In this document: positions 16,871-26,403 of the stretch, piece after piece
Numbering within the stretch: the stretch's first letter is position 1
How the letters are laid out: the number at the start of each line of letters is the position of its first letter
Origin: an uncultured Afifella sp.
Lineage (GTDB): Bacteria; Pseudomonadota; Alphaproteobacteria; Rhizobiales; Afifellaceae
Reading direction: 5' to 3'
Assembly (NCBI GenBank): GCA_947259045.1
Contig: CAMYKZ010000003.1
Coordinates: 1 to 64,000 of the forward strand
DNA: 64,000 bases
Position numbers and translations under genes: made by a program
Notes under the pieces: generated by a model
Told to the model about the DNA's origin: nothing
Databases searched by the model: none
Seen by the model: the letters and a program-made list of their open reading frames with translations, nothing else

Positions 16871-17518
16871 ATGTTTCGCGCGCTGATTTTCAGCGCCGTG
16901 GCGGCAGGCTGCGTCGGCGGCCTGCTGGTTTCCGTCTTTCAATGGGCGGTGGTGACACCTCTGATCCTTGAAGCGGAGGTGTTCGAAAACGGCGTCACGG
17001 CAAGCCACGGTTCGACCGGGTTAGACTTTTCACGCACTGCACTGACAGCGCTGGCGTCCGTCGTCTACGCGTCCGGACTGGCGCTAGTTCTGCTGGGCCT
17101 GATGACAATTACCGGCGAAAAGATCCAAATGCGTTCCTGCCTGGCATGGGGTCTGGCAGGATTTTTTGCCGTCGGCCTCGCGCCGGCGCTTGGTTTGCCG
17201 CCTGTCGTTCCGGGCATTCCGGAAGCGCCCTTGCTGGACCGGCAGATCTGGTGGTTCGGAACGGTTTTGGCGACCGGGTTCGGGCTGTGGGTTATGCTGC
17301 GCCGGACAGGTCCTGGATGGATTGTCGCCGGTTTCGCTGCCATTATCGCCCCGCATCTGATCGGCGCGCCGCATGTCGCACTGGTTGCGACAGAGGTTCC
17401 GGCGGCTTTGGCTGCCCACTTCGTATCCGCGTCGCTGGTTGCCAGTCTGCTGTTGTGGATATGCGTTTCCGGCGTTGCCGGCCTGGCCTTCGAGCGATTT
17501 GGAGACGCCGGCGAATGA
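16871..17518 (+). CDS. cbtA: Cobalt transporter subunit CbtA
   Basis: A 215-residue membrane protein with about five hydrophobic segments (residues 5-28, 55-80, 90-115, 128-145, 158-205). It starts MFRALIFSAVAAGCVGGLL, typical of CbtA, and contains the conserved LGLPPVVPG-P region. CbtA is the proposed cobalt permease paired with CbtB. It follows cbtB by 15 bases and its stop overlaps the cobU start (ATGA), linking cobalt import to cobalamin synthesis. Confidence 0.92.
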   Translation: MFRALIFSAVAAGCVGGLLVSVFQWAVVTPLILEAEVFENGVTASHGSTGLDFSRTALTALASVVYASGLALVLLGLMTITGEKIQMRSCLAWGLAGFFAVGLAPALGLPPVVPGIPEAPLLDRQIWWFGTVLATGFGLWVMLRRTGPGWIVAGFAAIIAPHLIGAPHVALVATEVPAALAAHFVSASLVASLLLWICVSGVAGLAFERFGDAGE

Positions 17519-18042
17519 CCGGCACCTCCGTTCTGCTGCTCGGCGGCGCGAGGTCCGGCAAGAGCCATTATGCGGAAGACATCGCAGGGCGAAGCGGACT
17601 TGAGAAGATCTATTTCGCGACAGCGCAGGCGTTCGACGACGAAATGCGCGAGCGGATTGACGGGCACAAAGCGCGGCGCGGCGCGGACTGGACAAATTTT
17701 GATGTGCCGCTCGATCTGGCGACTGCCCTGGAAGAACGGACTGCGGCGGAGAAAGTGATCCTGGTTGATTGCCTGACTTTGTGGCTGAGCAATCATCTGT
17801 TGAATGAAAACGATGTCGAGAGCGAAAGCCTGCGGCTTGCCGAATGCGTAACAAAACTGTCGGGCCTGACATTGTTCGTTTCCAACGAGGTCGGATCGGG
17901 GATTGTTCCCGACAATGCGTTGAGCCGGCGGTTCCGGGATGCCCAGGGCCGGTTGAACCAGATGATTGCGAAAGCCTGCGACAGCGTCGTGCTGGTGGTT
18001 GCGGGCCTGCCGCTGATGCTGAAAGGAAAACAGTTATTATGA
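17515..18042 (+). CDS. cobU: Adenosylcobinamide kinase / adenosylcobinamide-phosphate guanylyltransferase
   Basis: A 175-residue bifunctional enzyme (also called CobP) that phosphorylates adenosylcobinamide and then attaches GMP. The P-loop is GGARSGKS (residues 10-17) and the region GHKARRGADW holds the histidine that is guanylylated in the family. DCLTLWLSNHL and SNEVGSGIVP are further conserved stretches. ATG at 17515 overlaps the cbtA stop; the longer open frame upstream is only read-through of cbtA in another frame. Its stop overlaps the cobW start. Confidence 0.94.
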   Translation: MTGTSVLLLGGARSGKSHYAEDIAGRSGLEKIYFATAQAFDDEMRERIDGHKARRGADWTNFDVPLDLATALEERTAAEKVILVDCLTLWLSNHLLNENDVESESLRLAECVTKLSGLTLFVSNEVGSGIVPDNALSRRFRDAQGRLNQMIAKACDSVVLVVAGLPLMLKGKQLL

Positions 18043-19070
18043 GTTTGTCTGATACCGGACGCATTCCGGCGACGATTGTGACCGGGTTCCTGGGTGCAGG
18101 AAAAACCACCCTGATCCAGACCCTTCTGCGAGAGGCAAATGGCCGCCGCATTGCGCTGATCGTCAACGAATTCGGTGATGTCGGCTTTGACGGCAAGGTG
18201 TTGGCCGATTGCGGTGTCGAGGGCTGCAGTGAAGACGAAATCGTCGAACTGGCCAACGGCTGTATCTGCTGCACGGTTGCCGATGATTTTCTGCCGGCCA
18301 TGGAGGCGCTTCTGGCCCGGGACGAACCGCCGGAGCATATTGTCATCGAAACGTCCGGCCTTGCCCTGCCGCAACCGCTGGTGAAGGCCTTCGGCTGGCC
18401 GGGAGTTCGAAACCGGGTCACGGTCGACGGCGTGGTGACAATCGTCGACGGACTGGCGGTGTCGCAAGGACGGGTCGCCCATGACGAGGCCGAGGTTGCC
18501 CGACAGCGCGCCGCAGATGACGCGCTCGACCATGATGATCCGATTGAGGAATTGTTTGAGGACCAACTGCGCTGTGCCGATCTGGTCATCATTTCCAAGA
18601 CTGACCTTGTCGACGAAGACGGGCTTGAACGGGTTCGGGCGACAATCGACCGCGATCGCCGGCCGCAGGCGAAAGTCCTGACCAAGCCTGATGGCAATCA
18701 TCTGATCGCTGCCGTGTTTGGTATCGGCGCAGAAGCGGAAGCAGATCGCGAAACCCGCCAGAGCCACCATGAACTGGCGGGCGCCGAAGACCATGAGCAT
18801 GATGACTTCACCAGTTTCTCGCTTCCGGTCAATTTCCCTGACCGCGAAACTGCCATTGCCCGTATCAACTCAGCGCTGGCACTGGACGGTATTCTTCGCA
18901 TCAAGGGGCTGGCGGCGATAGACGGCAAAACAGCGCCACTGGCGGTTCAGGGTGTCGGGTCCCGGCTGGAGACTTGGTTCGCAGAGAGCGGCAATTTCGC
19001 GGCGCAGCTTGTCGTCATCGGGCTGGCGGACCTCGACAGACCGGCTGTCGAAGCCGAATTGGCGGGATAG
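18039..19070 (+). CDS. cobW: Cobalamin biosynthesis GTPase CobW
   Basis: A 343-residue G3E-family GTPase. It has the P-loop GFLGAGKTTL (near residue 17), the metal-binding CxCC motif in NGCICCTV, the NKxD-like SKTDLVD, and a His/Asp-rich loop near residues 240-255 (HHELAGAEDHEHDD). CobW proteins are thought to deliver cobalt to the CobN chelatase. ATG at 18039 overlaps the cobU stop. The gene order cobU-cobW-cobN is standard in alphaproteobacteria. Confidence 0.94.
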   Translation: MSLSDTGRIPATIVTGFLGAGKTTLIQTLLREANGRRIALIVNEFGDVGFDGKVLADCGVEGCSEDEIVELANGCICCTVADDFLPAMEALLARDEPPEHIVIETSGLALPQPLVKAFGWPGVRNRVTVDGVVTIVDGLAVSQGRVAHDEAEVARQRAADDALDHDDPIEELFEDQLRCADLVIISKTDLVDEDGLERVRATIDRDRRPQAKVLTKPDGNHLIAAVFGIGAEAEADRETRQSHHELAGAEDHEHDDFTSFSLPVNFPDRETAIARINSALALDGILRIKGLAAIDGKTAPLAVQGVGSRLETWFAESGNFAAQLVVIGLADLDRPAVEAELAG

Positions 19071-19071
19071 A

Positions 19072-22000
19072 TTGCATATTCTCACCGGACAGACGCGGGG
19101 ATTGGACGCCGGTGAAGAGGCGGTCGACCTGCAGCAAAGCAGCGGTGATATTGTCATCCTGAGCGCGGCCGATACGGAGATCGCGGGACTTGCAGCAGCA
19201 CGGCGGATGCTGCCCGATGACTTCGCCTCGGTGCGGCTTGCCAACTGGATGGCGCTGGCCCATCCCTATTCGGTTGATCTTTACTGCGAACAGGTGATTT
19301 CCGGCGCGAAGCTGGTTGTGTTGCGGCTTCTGGGCGGCGTGTCCTACTGGCGCTACGGTGTAGAGGAAACGCTGAGACTTTGCCGTGGCTCAAACATTCC
19401 TGTCACCGTCCTTTCAGGCGACACGAACTGGGATGAAACGCTTGCAGCGGAAGGGACGATGCCGCTCGAACAGAGCCGGGTATTGTTTGACTATTTCGCC
19501 GAGGGCGGATCCGGCAATCTGAAAAACGCGCTGAACTATTGCCGGCATCTGATCGGGCAGGGGCCGGCGCCCGAACCGGCGCTGATATTGCCCACGGCAG
19601 GCCGGTATTGTTGGGCCAAGGCCGGGTCTGCAGATGCGCCCGATCCGGATGCGTCAGATTCAGATGCCCCAGGCGTCGCGATCGTATTTTACCGGGCGCT
19701 GGTGCAATCGGGTCAGACCGGCCCGGTTGATGCGCTGTGTGAAGCCTTGTCGTCTCGCGGAACAAGGCCGATCCCGGTCTTTGTCTCCAGTCTGAAAAAC
19801 GCTGATGATGCCAGAATGCTGTCGGATATCTTCAACCAGGGTCGGCCGTCTCTGGTTCTGAACGCGACGGCCTTTGCTTTGAGCAAGGCCGGCTCGGCGT
19901 TTTCGGGAACGGTTCTGGATAACGGTGCGAGACCGGTGATGCAGATCACCTTCGCCGGCGTAGCCGAAGCACAGTGGGCGGCAAGCAGTCAGGGCTTGTC
20001 ACCCAAAGACCTGACGATGAACGTCGTCCTGCCGGAACTGGACGGCCGGATCATCTCGCGGGCGGTGTCGTTCAAGGAGGACGGCGACTGGGATGACCTG
20101 ACCGAGTGCCGGCCTGTGCGGTTTGTGGCAAAGCCGGACAGGGTCTGGTTTGTAGCCGAACTGGCGCAGGCGTGGGTCCGGCTGAACCGCAAGCCCAATG
20201 GCGAAAAATCCGTTGCCATCGTTTTGTCCAACTACCCGAACCGCGATGGCCGGATCGCCAATGGCGTCGGCCTGGATGCACCGGCGTCCACCATCAACCT
20301 TGTCCGGGCGATGGAGGCCGCAGGGTATCGAATCGACGATGCGCCGGAAAATTCAGCGGATCTGATGACCCTGATTTTGGCGGGCCGCACCAACAGCGGG
20401 TCGGCTGCAGGGGCAAATGCTTTCAGCGAAAGACTGGGGCTGGACGATTACGTCCGCAACTTCGCAATGTTGCCGGACGCAATAAGATCGGAGGTCAACA
20501 ATCAATGGGGCGCGCCGAAGACCGATCCGTTTTTCCTGAACGGTGGTTTTGAGCTTCCGGTGATCCGGTTCGGAAATCTTGTTGTCGGAATTCAGCCGGC
20601 GCGCGGCTATAATGTTGATCCGAAAGCAACGTACCACAGCCCGGATCTGGTTCCGCCGCACGGTTATTTTGCCTTCTATTTCTGGCTTCGCCGGTCATTC
20701 GGCGCGGATGCGATCGTTCACATGGGCAAACACGGCAATCTGGAATGGCTGCCGGGCAAGGCGCTGGCGCTTTCCTCGTCCTGTTATCCGGAAGCGGCTC
20801 TGGGGCCGATGCCATTGGTCTATCCGTTTATCGTCAATGATCCGGGCGAGGGCGCGCAGGCCAAGCGACGGTCGTCTGCGGTTATCGTCGATCATCTGAT
20901 GCCGGCATTGGCACGGGCAGAGAGCCACGGCGCTGCAATAGAGCTGGAGCAGCTGATCGACGAATATGCCGGCGCCCAACTGACAGACACTCCGCGTGCG
21001 AATCGGCTTGCAAAGTCTGCGATCGATCTGGCGTGCGAACACGGCTTTGACAAGGATCTTGGGTTCAGCGCCACTGACAATGCCGATCTGGCGCTGACGA
21101 CACTGGACGAGCACCTGTGCGACCTCAAAGAACTGCAGATCCGCGACGGTCTGCATATCCTTGGCCGATCTCCAATGGATGGCCTGCGCAACAGTACGCT
21201 GGTCAGCCTGGCACGGGTGCCGCGTGGCAACAGACCGGGTGACGACTCAATCCTGCGGGCCCTTTCAGCCGACCTCGGATTTCTTCCCTTTGACCCGCTG
21301 GACTGCGACATGGCGGAAACATGGACCAGGCCCAGGGCATCGGCGCTATCGGATCTTTCAGACGGCGTCTGGCGGACAAACGGCGACACGGTGGAGCGGC
21401 TTGAGGCAATGGCGGACTTGCTGGTCGCCGGCGAACGTGCGCCGGATGAGGCATGGGCGAAGACCAATTCCGTGCTTGAATCCGTGGCAAATGACATCGC
21501 ACCGTCGCTTGACGGATCCGGCGCCGCGGAAATCGTATCAGTCCTGACTGCGCTTGAGGGGAAGTTCGTGCTGCCTGGTCCCTCCGGTGCACCCTCGCGC
21601 GGGCGCCCTGATTGTCTGCCGACCGGCCGGAATTTCTTTTCCGTCGATGTGCGCGCAGTTCCAACGCCGACAGCCTGGGATCTGGGCTGGCGCTCGGCAA
21701 ATCTTCTGGCGGAACGTTATTTCCAGGATGAAGGCGAATGGCCAAAGGCGATCGCCCTGACCGCCTGGGGCACGTCGAACATGCGCACCGGCGGTGATGA
21801 CATTGCCCAGGCACTGGCGTTGATCGGTGCACGTCCGGTCTGGCAGCAAGCGTCCGGCCGGGTCACCGGTATCGAAGTCATTCCGCTTTCAGAACTCAAA
21901 CGGCCCCGGGTCGATGTCACGCTCCGGATTTCTGGTTTCTTCCGCGATGCTTTCCCGACCCAGATTGCACTGTTTCATGAGGCGGTGCAGGCGATTTCAG

Positions 22001-22815
22001 CTTGTGATGAACCGGACGACGCCAATCCGATTGCAGCCCGAATCCGGACCGACAGCACGGCCATGAGTGGTAATGGCATCTCCGTGGATGATGCTCGAAA
22101 GGCCGCCGCCTTCCGTGTGTTCGGATCGAAGCCGGGTGCCTACGGCGCCGGGTTGCAGGCCTTGATTGACGGGGGGATCTGGTCTGAGCGTTCCGATCTC
22201 GGAGCAGCATTTCTGGAATGGTCTGCCTATGCTTACGGCGGCGGCGCTGAGGGTACCGGCGCCCGGGACCTTCTGGAAAGCCGGCTGAAGGTTACGGACG
22301 CTATTGTGCACAACCAGGACAATCGAGAGCACGACATTCTCGACTCCGACGATTATTACCAGTTTCAGGGAGGGCTTGCCTCCGCCGTTGAGAGCCTGAA
22401 GGGCGAAGCGCCGCAGATCTATCACAACGACCATTCGCGGCCCGAGCGCCCGGTGATCCGTGCGCTCGACGAGGAAATGGCCCGTGTCGTGCGCGGCCGC
22501 GCCGCCAATCCGAAATGGATCGCCGGCGTCATGCGGCATGGATACAAAGGCGCGTTCGAAATGGCGGCGACAGTCGATTACCTGTTTGCGTTTGCGGCAA
22601 GTACGAATGCCGTGCAATCGCATCATTTCGACCAGCTCTATGACGCCTATCTGGCCGACGATACGGTCAGGGATTTCATCGAACACCATAACAGGCCGGC
22701 GCTGAATGAGATGGCGGACCGGTTCCGCGAGGCGATCGACCGCGGCCTGTGGGCGCCGCGGCGCAACAGCACCTATAATGAATTGATCAACCTGACCGGT
22801 GGAGCATTGTCATGA
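19072..22815 (+). CDS. cobN: Cobaltochelatase subunit CobN
   Basis: The large subunit (1247 residues) of the aerobic ATP-dependent cobalt chelatase, which inserts cobalt into hydrogenobyrinic acid a,c-diamide together with CobS and CobT (not in the window). Conserved stretches include VRLANWMALAHPYSVD, HMGKHGNLEWLPGK (about residue 555) and MRHGYKGAFEMAATVDYLFAF near the C-terminus. The start is TTG at 19072, one base after the cobW stop, with GGCGGGA upstream; the product then begins MHILTGQTRGLD, matching the usual CobN N-terminus. An ATG-type start 40 codons upstream would lie inside cobW. Its stop overlaps the cobO start. Confidence 0.94.
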   Translation: MHILTGQTRGLDAGEEAVDLQQSSGDIVILSAADTEIAGLAAARRMLPDDFASVRLANWMALAHPYSVDLYCEQVISGAKLVVLRLLGGVSYWRYGVEETLRLCRGSNIPVTVLSGDTNWDETLAAEGTMPLEQSRVLFDYFAEGGSGNLKNALNYCRHLIGQGPAPEPALILPTAGRYCWAKAGSADAPDPDASDSDAPGVAIVFYRALVQSGQTGPVDALCEALSSRGTRPIPVFVSSLKNADDARMLSDIFNQGRPSLVLNATAFALSKAGSAFSGTVLDNGARPVMQITFAGVAEAQWAASSQGLSPKDLTMNVVLPELDGRIISRAVSFKEDGDWDDLTECRPVRFVAKPDRVWFVAELAQAWVRLNRKPNGEKSVAIVLSNYPNRDGRIANGVGLDAPASTINLVRAMEAAGYRIDDAPENSADLMTLILAGRTNSGSAAGANAFSERLGLDDYVRNFAMLPDAIRSEVNNQWGAPKTDPFFLNGGFELPVIRFGNLVVGIQPARGYNVDPKATYHSPDLVPPHGYFAFYFWLRRSFGADAIVHMGKHGNLEWLPGKALALSSSCYPEAALGPMPLVYPFIVNDPGEGAQAKRRSSAVIVDHLMPALARAESHGAAIELEQLIDEYAGAQLTDTPRANRLAKSAIDLACEHGFDKDLGFSATDNADLALTTLDEHLCDLKELQIRDGLHILGRSPMDGLRNSTLVSLARVPRGNRPGDDSILRALSADLGFLPFDPLDCDMAETWTRPRASALSDLSDGVWRTNGDTVERLEAMADLLVAGERAPDEAWAKTNSVLESVANDIAPSLDGSGAAEIVSVLTALEGKFVLPGPSGAPSRGRPDCLPTGRNFFSVDVRAVPTPTAWDLGWRSANLLAERYFQDEGEWPKAIALTAWGTSNMRTGGDDIAQALALIGARPVWQQASGRVTGIEVIPLSELKRPRVDVTLRISGFFRDAFPTQIALFHEAVQAISACDEPDDANPIAARIRTDSTAMSGNGISVDDARKAAAFRVFGSKPGAYGAGLQALIDGGIWSERSDLGAAFLEWSAYAYGGGAEGTGARDLLESRLKVTDAIVHNQDNREHDILDSDDYYQFQGGLASAVESLKGEAPQIYHNDHSRPERPVIRALDEEMARVVRGRAANPKWIAGVMRHGYKGAFEMAATVDYLFAFAASTNAVQSHHFDQLYDAYLADDTVRDFIEHHNRPALNEMADRFREAIDRGLWAPRRNSTYNELINLTGGALS

Positions 22816-23435
22816 AAAAATCCGAAATGAGCGAATCCGAACTGGATGCGCGCCATGCTGAAAAGATGCGCCGCAAGAAGGAAGCCCGCGACAAGATTAT
22901 CGCCACCAAGACGGTCGAGAAGGGTTTGCTGATCGTCCATACCGGCAAGGGCAAGGGCAAATCCACCGCTGCATTCGGCCTCGTTTTCCGGGCGCTTGGA
23001 AACGGCATGAAGGTCGGCATCGTGCAGTTCGTAAAAGGCAAATGGGAAACAGGCGAACGGGCGGCGCTCGACAGGTTCGGCGACCAGGTGACGATCAATA
23101 CGATGGGGGAGGGTTTCACCTGGGAAACCCAGGACAGGCAGCGCGACATCGAAGCCGCGCGTCAGGCCTGGGAGACGGCAAAGAAACTGATCGCCGATGA
23201 TGACTATCAGATGGTTCTGCTCGATGAACTCAATATTGTTCTGCGTTACGATTATCTTGATGTGGCCGAAATCGTCGAGACGCTGAAATCGAAGCCTGAG
23301 ATGAAACATGTCATCGTCACGGGCCGCAACGCCAAGGACGAACTGATCGAGGCGGCCGATCTGGTGACCGACATGACCCAGATCAAACATCCGTTCCGCT
23401 CCGGCGTCAAAGCGCAAGTCGGAATTGAGTTCTGA
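22812..23435 (+). CDS. cobO: Cob(I)yrinic acid a,c-diamide adenosyltransferase
   Basis: A 207-residue CobA/CobO-type corrinoid adenosyltransferase that attaches the 5'-deoxyadenosyl group to cobalt. The modified P-loop [15 protein letters not shown] lies near residues 37-51; [12 protein letters not shown] and [13 protein letters not shown] are the other family markers. ATG overlaps the cobN stop (ATGA), and cobQ follows directly. It acts between CobN and CobQ in the aerobic pathway, consistent with the gene order. Confidence 0.95.
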   Translation: MKKSEMSESELDARHAEKMRRKKEARDKIIATKTVEKGLLIVHTGKGKGKSTAAFGLVFRALGNGMKVGIVQFVKGKWETGERAALDRFGDQVTINTMGEGFTWETQDRQRDIEAARQAWETAKKLIADDDYQMVLLDELNIVLRYDYLDVAEIVETLKSKPEMKHVIVTGRNAKDELIEAADLVTDMTQIKHPFRSGVKAQVGIEF

Positions 23436-23442
23436 TGATCCG

Positions 23443-24924
23443 ATGGGCACGCAACCGGATCCCGCCGAACCTGCCTGCCTGATGGTTCAGGGCACGGGGT
23501 CAAATGTCGGCAAATCGGTTATCGTTGCCGGCCTCGCCCGTGCCTATGCCAATCAGGGGCTGAACGTGCGGCCGTTCAAACCGCAGAACATGTCAAACAA
23601 TGCCGGCGTCACTGAGGACGGCGGTGAGATCGGCCGCGCACAGATGACCCAGGCGCTTGCCGCGCGTGTTGCGCCGTCCGTGCATATGAACCCGGTCCTT
23701 CTGAAGCCGGAATCGGAAACCGGCGCGCAGGTGATCGTTCAGGGCCGGCGGTTTGCCACCATGAAGGCGCGTGAATATGGCGCGCGGAAGCCGGAATTGA
23801 TGGGGGCGGTGTTGGACAGTTTCGGCCGGCTTGGAAAAAACGCCGACCTGGTGCTGGTTGAAGGCGCGGGATCGCCGGCTGAAATCAATCTGCGCGATGG
23901 CGACATTGCCAATATGGGGTTTGCCGAAGCGGCGGATGTGCCGGTCATACTGGTCGGCGATATCGATCGCGGCGGGGTGATTGCAAGCATCGTCGGGACC
24001 CATGCTGTCCTGCCGGATGGTGAGCGGCAACGGATCAGGGGGTTCGTGATCAACCGGTTTCGCGGCGATGTCAGCCTCTTCGACGATGGCGTGCGGGAAA
24101 TAGAAGCGCGAACAGGCTGGCCGTGCCTCGGTGTCGTGCCGCATTTCGCGGATGCAGTGAAACTTCCGGCTGAAGATGTTCTGGGGCTGGAGGAGGGGCG
24201 CTCCGCCAATTCCGCCCGGTTGCGGATCGTCGTTCCACAGCTTGGCCGCATTGCGAACTTTGACGATCTGGATCCGTTGCGGGCCGAACCGTCTGTCGAT
24301 CTGATCATAGTGCCGCCGGGCGCGGCCCTGCCGGGTGACGCGGATCTTGTGCTTCTTCCAGGCTCAAAATCGACCATCGCCGATCTGCGGCATTTGCGCG
24401 AGCAGGGCTGGGACATTGATATCGCCGCCCATGTCAGGCGCGGCGGCTCCGTTCTCGGTGTCTGTGGCGGGTATCAGATGCTGGGCGTGCGTGTCAGTGA
24501 CCCGGACGGTATCGAGGGCAAGCCGGGCGACATGACCGAAGGCCTCGGCCTGCTGGAGGTTGAGACAGTTCTGATCGGCGAAAAGACAACAATGTCCGTG
24601 CAGGGTGTCCACCTGGCCAGCGGCGAAGTTCTGTCGGGATATGAAATCCATATCGGCCGGACGCAGGGGACTGATTGTGCGCGTCCGTTCGCCCGGATCG
24701 AAGATCGTTTCGATGGCGCCCAGTCGTCAGATGGGACAATCGCCGGAACCTATCTGCATGGCATCTTTGCCTCGGATTCATTTCGCCGCGCGTTTCTCGG
24801 CGCATCCTGTTCTGCGCTGGATTATCGAACGGGCGTCGACATGGCGCTCGACGCTCTCGCGGTCCATCTTGCGGCCCATCTCGATCTGAAGCAGCTGCTT
24901 CAGATCGCGCAAAAAGCGCTTTGA
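23443..24924 (+). CDS. cobQ: Cobyric acid synthase CobQ
   Basis: A 493-residue glutamine-dependent amidotransferase that amidates four side chains of adenosylcobyrinic acid a,c-diamide. The N-terminal dethiobiotin-synthetase-like domain starts [18 protein letters not shown] and has [11 protein letters not shown]. The C-terminal type-1 glutaminase domain has the nucleophile in [10 protein letters not shown] and a distal GTYLHGIF. I chose the ATG at 23443; a TTG at 23425 in the same frame, overlapping cobO, is also possible. Last gene of the plus-strand cob operon, ending 3 bases from convergent cobD. Confidence 0.94.
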   Translation: MGTQPDPAEPACLMVQGTGSNVGKSVIVAGLARAYANQGLNVRPFKPQNMSNNAGVTEDGGEIGRAQMTQALAARVAPSVHMNPVLLKPESETGAQVIVQGRRFATMKAREYGARKPELMGAVLDSFGRLGKNADLVLVEGAGSPAEINLRDGDIANMGFAEAADVPVILVGDIDRGGVIASIVGTHAVLPDGERQRIRGFVINRFRGDVSLFDDGVREIEARTGWPCLGVVPHFADAVKLPAEDVLGLEEGRSANSARLRIVVPQLGRIANFDDLDPLRAEPSVDLIIVPPGAALPGDADLVLLPGSKSTIADLRHLREQGWDIDIAAHVRRGGSVLGVCGGYQMLGVRVSDPDGIEGKPGDMTEGLGLLEVETVLIGEKTTMSVQGVHLASGEVLSGYEIHIGRTQGTDCARPFARIEDRFDGAQSSDGTIAGTYLHGIFASDSFRRAFLGASCSALDYRTGVDMALDALAVHLAAHLDLKQLLQIAQKAL

Positions 24925-24927
24925 GTT

Positions 24928-25902
24928 TCAGATCATCAGAAGCTGGGCGGCAATCAGGGCGATCAGCATGAACAGCCATGCCGTGCCGATAAGCCCAAGC
25001 GCCGCATTGATGTGAACATGGGAAACCTTGCGCTCGCCACTGGCATTCAGCCACGGCGCCTGCAGTTTCCGGTTGCCGTAGGAGCGCGGACCTCCGAGCG
25101 CAATATCAAGGGCGGCCGCCGTTGCCGCTTCCGGCCAGCCGGCGTTGGGGGAGGCGTGGCTCGATGCGTCGCGGGCAATAATATGGCCTGCATGGATCAG
25201 CGATCCGCCCTGCAGAGGCGCCGCCAGGGCGATCAGGCCAGCAGAAATTCTGGCCGGAAAATAGTTCAGGAAATCATCCAGCCGGGCAGATGCAAAGCCG
25301 AACTGGAGGTAGTTCTCGTTTTTATGGCCGATCATCGAATCGGCGGTATTGACCAGTTTGTAAACAAGCAATCCCGGCAGGCCGAATATCAGGTAAAACA
25401 ACACCGGCGCGACCGTTCCATCGGAAAAGTTCTCCGCTGCCGATTCGATCGCAGCTCTTGATATATCGGCCTCCTGCATGGCGTTGACATCGCGGCCGAC
25501 GATCCGGGAGACGGCCTCCCGACCGGCCTTGACGCCGGCCTGCTGCAATCGGTCGGCGACGGTCTGCACATGATCGATCAGACTCTTTTGCGCAATCAGC
25601 ATGGAAACCAGAACCGTTTCGAGAAAAGCGAAATAGCTGAAGGTTTCTGTCAGCAAGGTTATTGCCGCACCAATCAGCACAGCGGCGGCTGCGAGGCCGA
25701 CAATGGCAATGACCCCGTTACGCCGCCGGACAGGATCGCTCATATCCGGCCGATTGAGGGTGTTGTCGAGCCAGCCGATGGCGAACCCGAACAGCACGAC
25801 CGGATGTTTCAGCCGGGACCATAGCCAATCCGGGTCGCCAATGATCCGGTCTATGATCAATGCAAGGATGAGGATGCTGATAGCCTGGTCGCTGAACAGC
25901 AT
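24928..25902 (-). CDS. cobD: Adenosylcobinamide-phosphate synthase CobD (CbiB)
   Basis: A 324-residue integral membrane protein that joins (R)-1-amino-2-propanol O-phosphate to adenosylcobyric acid. The CbiB pattern is visible: ALIIDRIIGDPDWLW at the N-terminus, ISRAAIESAAENFSDG-VAPV near residue 150, and GHKNENYLQFG near 205. Several membrane segments lie at residues 50-80, 85-105 and 295-322. It is the minus-strand partner of the cob locus; the ATG lies 3 bases after the stop of the short cobC-like frame. Confidence 0.93.
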   Translation of the reverse strand: MLFSDQAISILILALIIDRIIGDPDWLWSRLKHPVVLFGFAIGWLDNTLNRPDMSDPVRRRNGVIAIVGLAAAAVLIGAAITLLTETFSYFAFLETVLVSMLIAQKSLIDHVQTVADRLQQAGVKAGREAVSRIVGRDVNAMQEADISRAAIESAAENFSDGTVAPVLFYLIFGLPGLLVYKLVNTADSMIGHKNENYLQFGFASARLDDFLNYFPARISAGLIALAAPLQGGSLIHAGHIIARDASSHASPNAGWPEAATAAALDIALGGPRSYGNRKLQAPWLNASGERKVSHVHINAALGLIGTAWLFMLIALIAAQLLMI

Positions 25903-25905
25903 CGC

Positions 25906-26088
25906 TCAGCCCGGTATGACGGAAAGTGCGGCCCGAAGGCGGCCAAACGCCGAAACGGGCCAGTCGCCTGGAAATCCTTCTATTGGCGGGTCGCCAATCG
26001 GATTGATCCCTGTCGACAGATCGAGCCTGTCGTCGGCTGCAAAGCCGTAGGTATCGATGGCCCGTGCCAGATCTCCGCCATGCAGCAT
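25906..26088 (-). pseudogene. cobC: Truncated cobC (threonine-phosphate decarboxylase) remnant
   Basis: A 60-codon reading frame whose product matches the N-terminus of CobC: MLHGGDLARAIDTYG followed by LDLSTGINPIG, the substrate-loop signature of this PLP aminotransferase-fold enzyme. A full CobC has about 330 residues, yet here the frame stops with TGA 3 bases before cobD. No other reading frame in or near cobD encodes the missing catalytic part, so this is a deletion rather than a simple frameshift. The last residues (FGRLRAALSVIPG) might derive from the C-terminus, which would suggest an internal deletion, but that is a guess. CobC normally makes aminopropanol phosphate for CobD. Confidence 0.72.
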
Positions 26089-26219
26089 TTCTGTTATCCG
26101 GTCTATCCATACAATCTGATGAACGGCCTATCAGGGAATCGCGAAAATCGCCAATCGGAATGTTTCCATGACATCTGTGGCTTGAGATGATGTTCGACCT
26201 CTGCTAACGAACCGCTGCT

Positions 26220-26293
26220 GGCGTCGTGGCGGAGTGGTTACGCAGCGGATTGCAAATCCGTGCACCCCGGTTCGATTCCGGGCGACGCCTCCA
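26220..26293 (+). tRNA. tRNA-Cys (GCA)
   Basis: GGCGTCG pairs with CGACGCC, discriminator T, encoded CCA at 26291-26293. The anticodon stem-loop CGGATTGCAAATCCG has GCA, and the T arm GGTTCGATTCC is intact. 74 bases with CCA, single copy, no neighbouring tRNA. Confidence 0.97.
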
Positions 26294-26403
26294 GCAATCC
26301 CCGAATTTTCAATGCCGGTTTCCGGCCGGACGGCACGCTTGCCGCCGGCGGATGATCACGATAAAGATCAGGAATATCTTATTTGCCCAGACAGAAAGCG
26401 CCG

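Noticed and set aside
17084-18697. A 537-codon minus-strand frame opposite cbtA, cobU and cobW
   Set aside because: Ser/Arg-rich shadow without any domain; the plus-strand genes in this region are certain.
25718-26110. Frame through cobD considered as the missing part of cobC after a frameshift
   Set aside because: Its translation is an Arg/His-rich shadow of cobD and has no aminotransferase motifs, so cobC is truncated rather than frameshifted.
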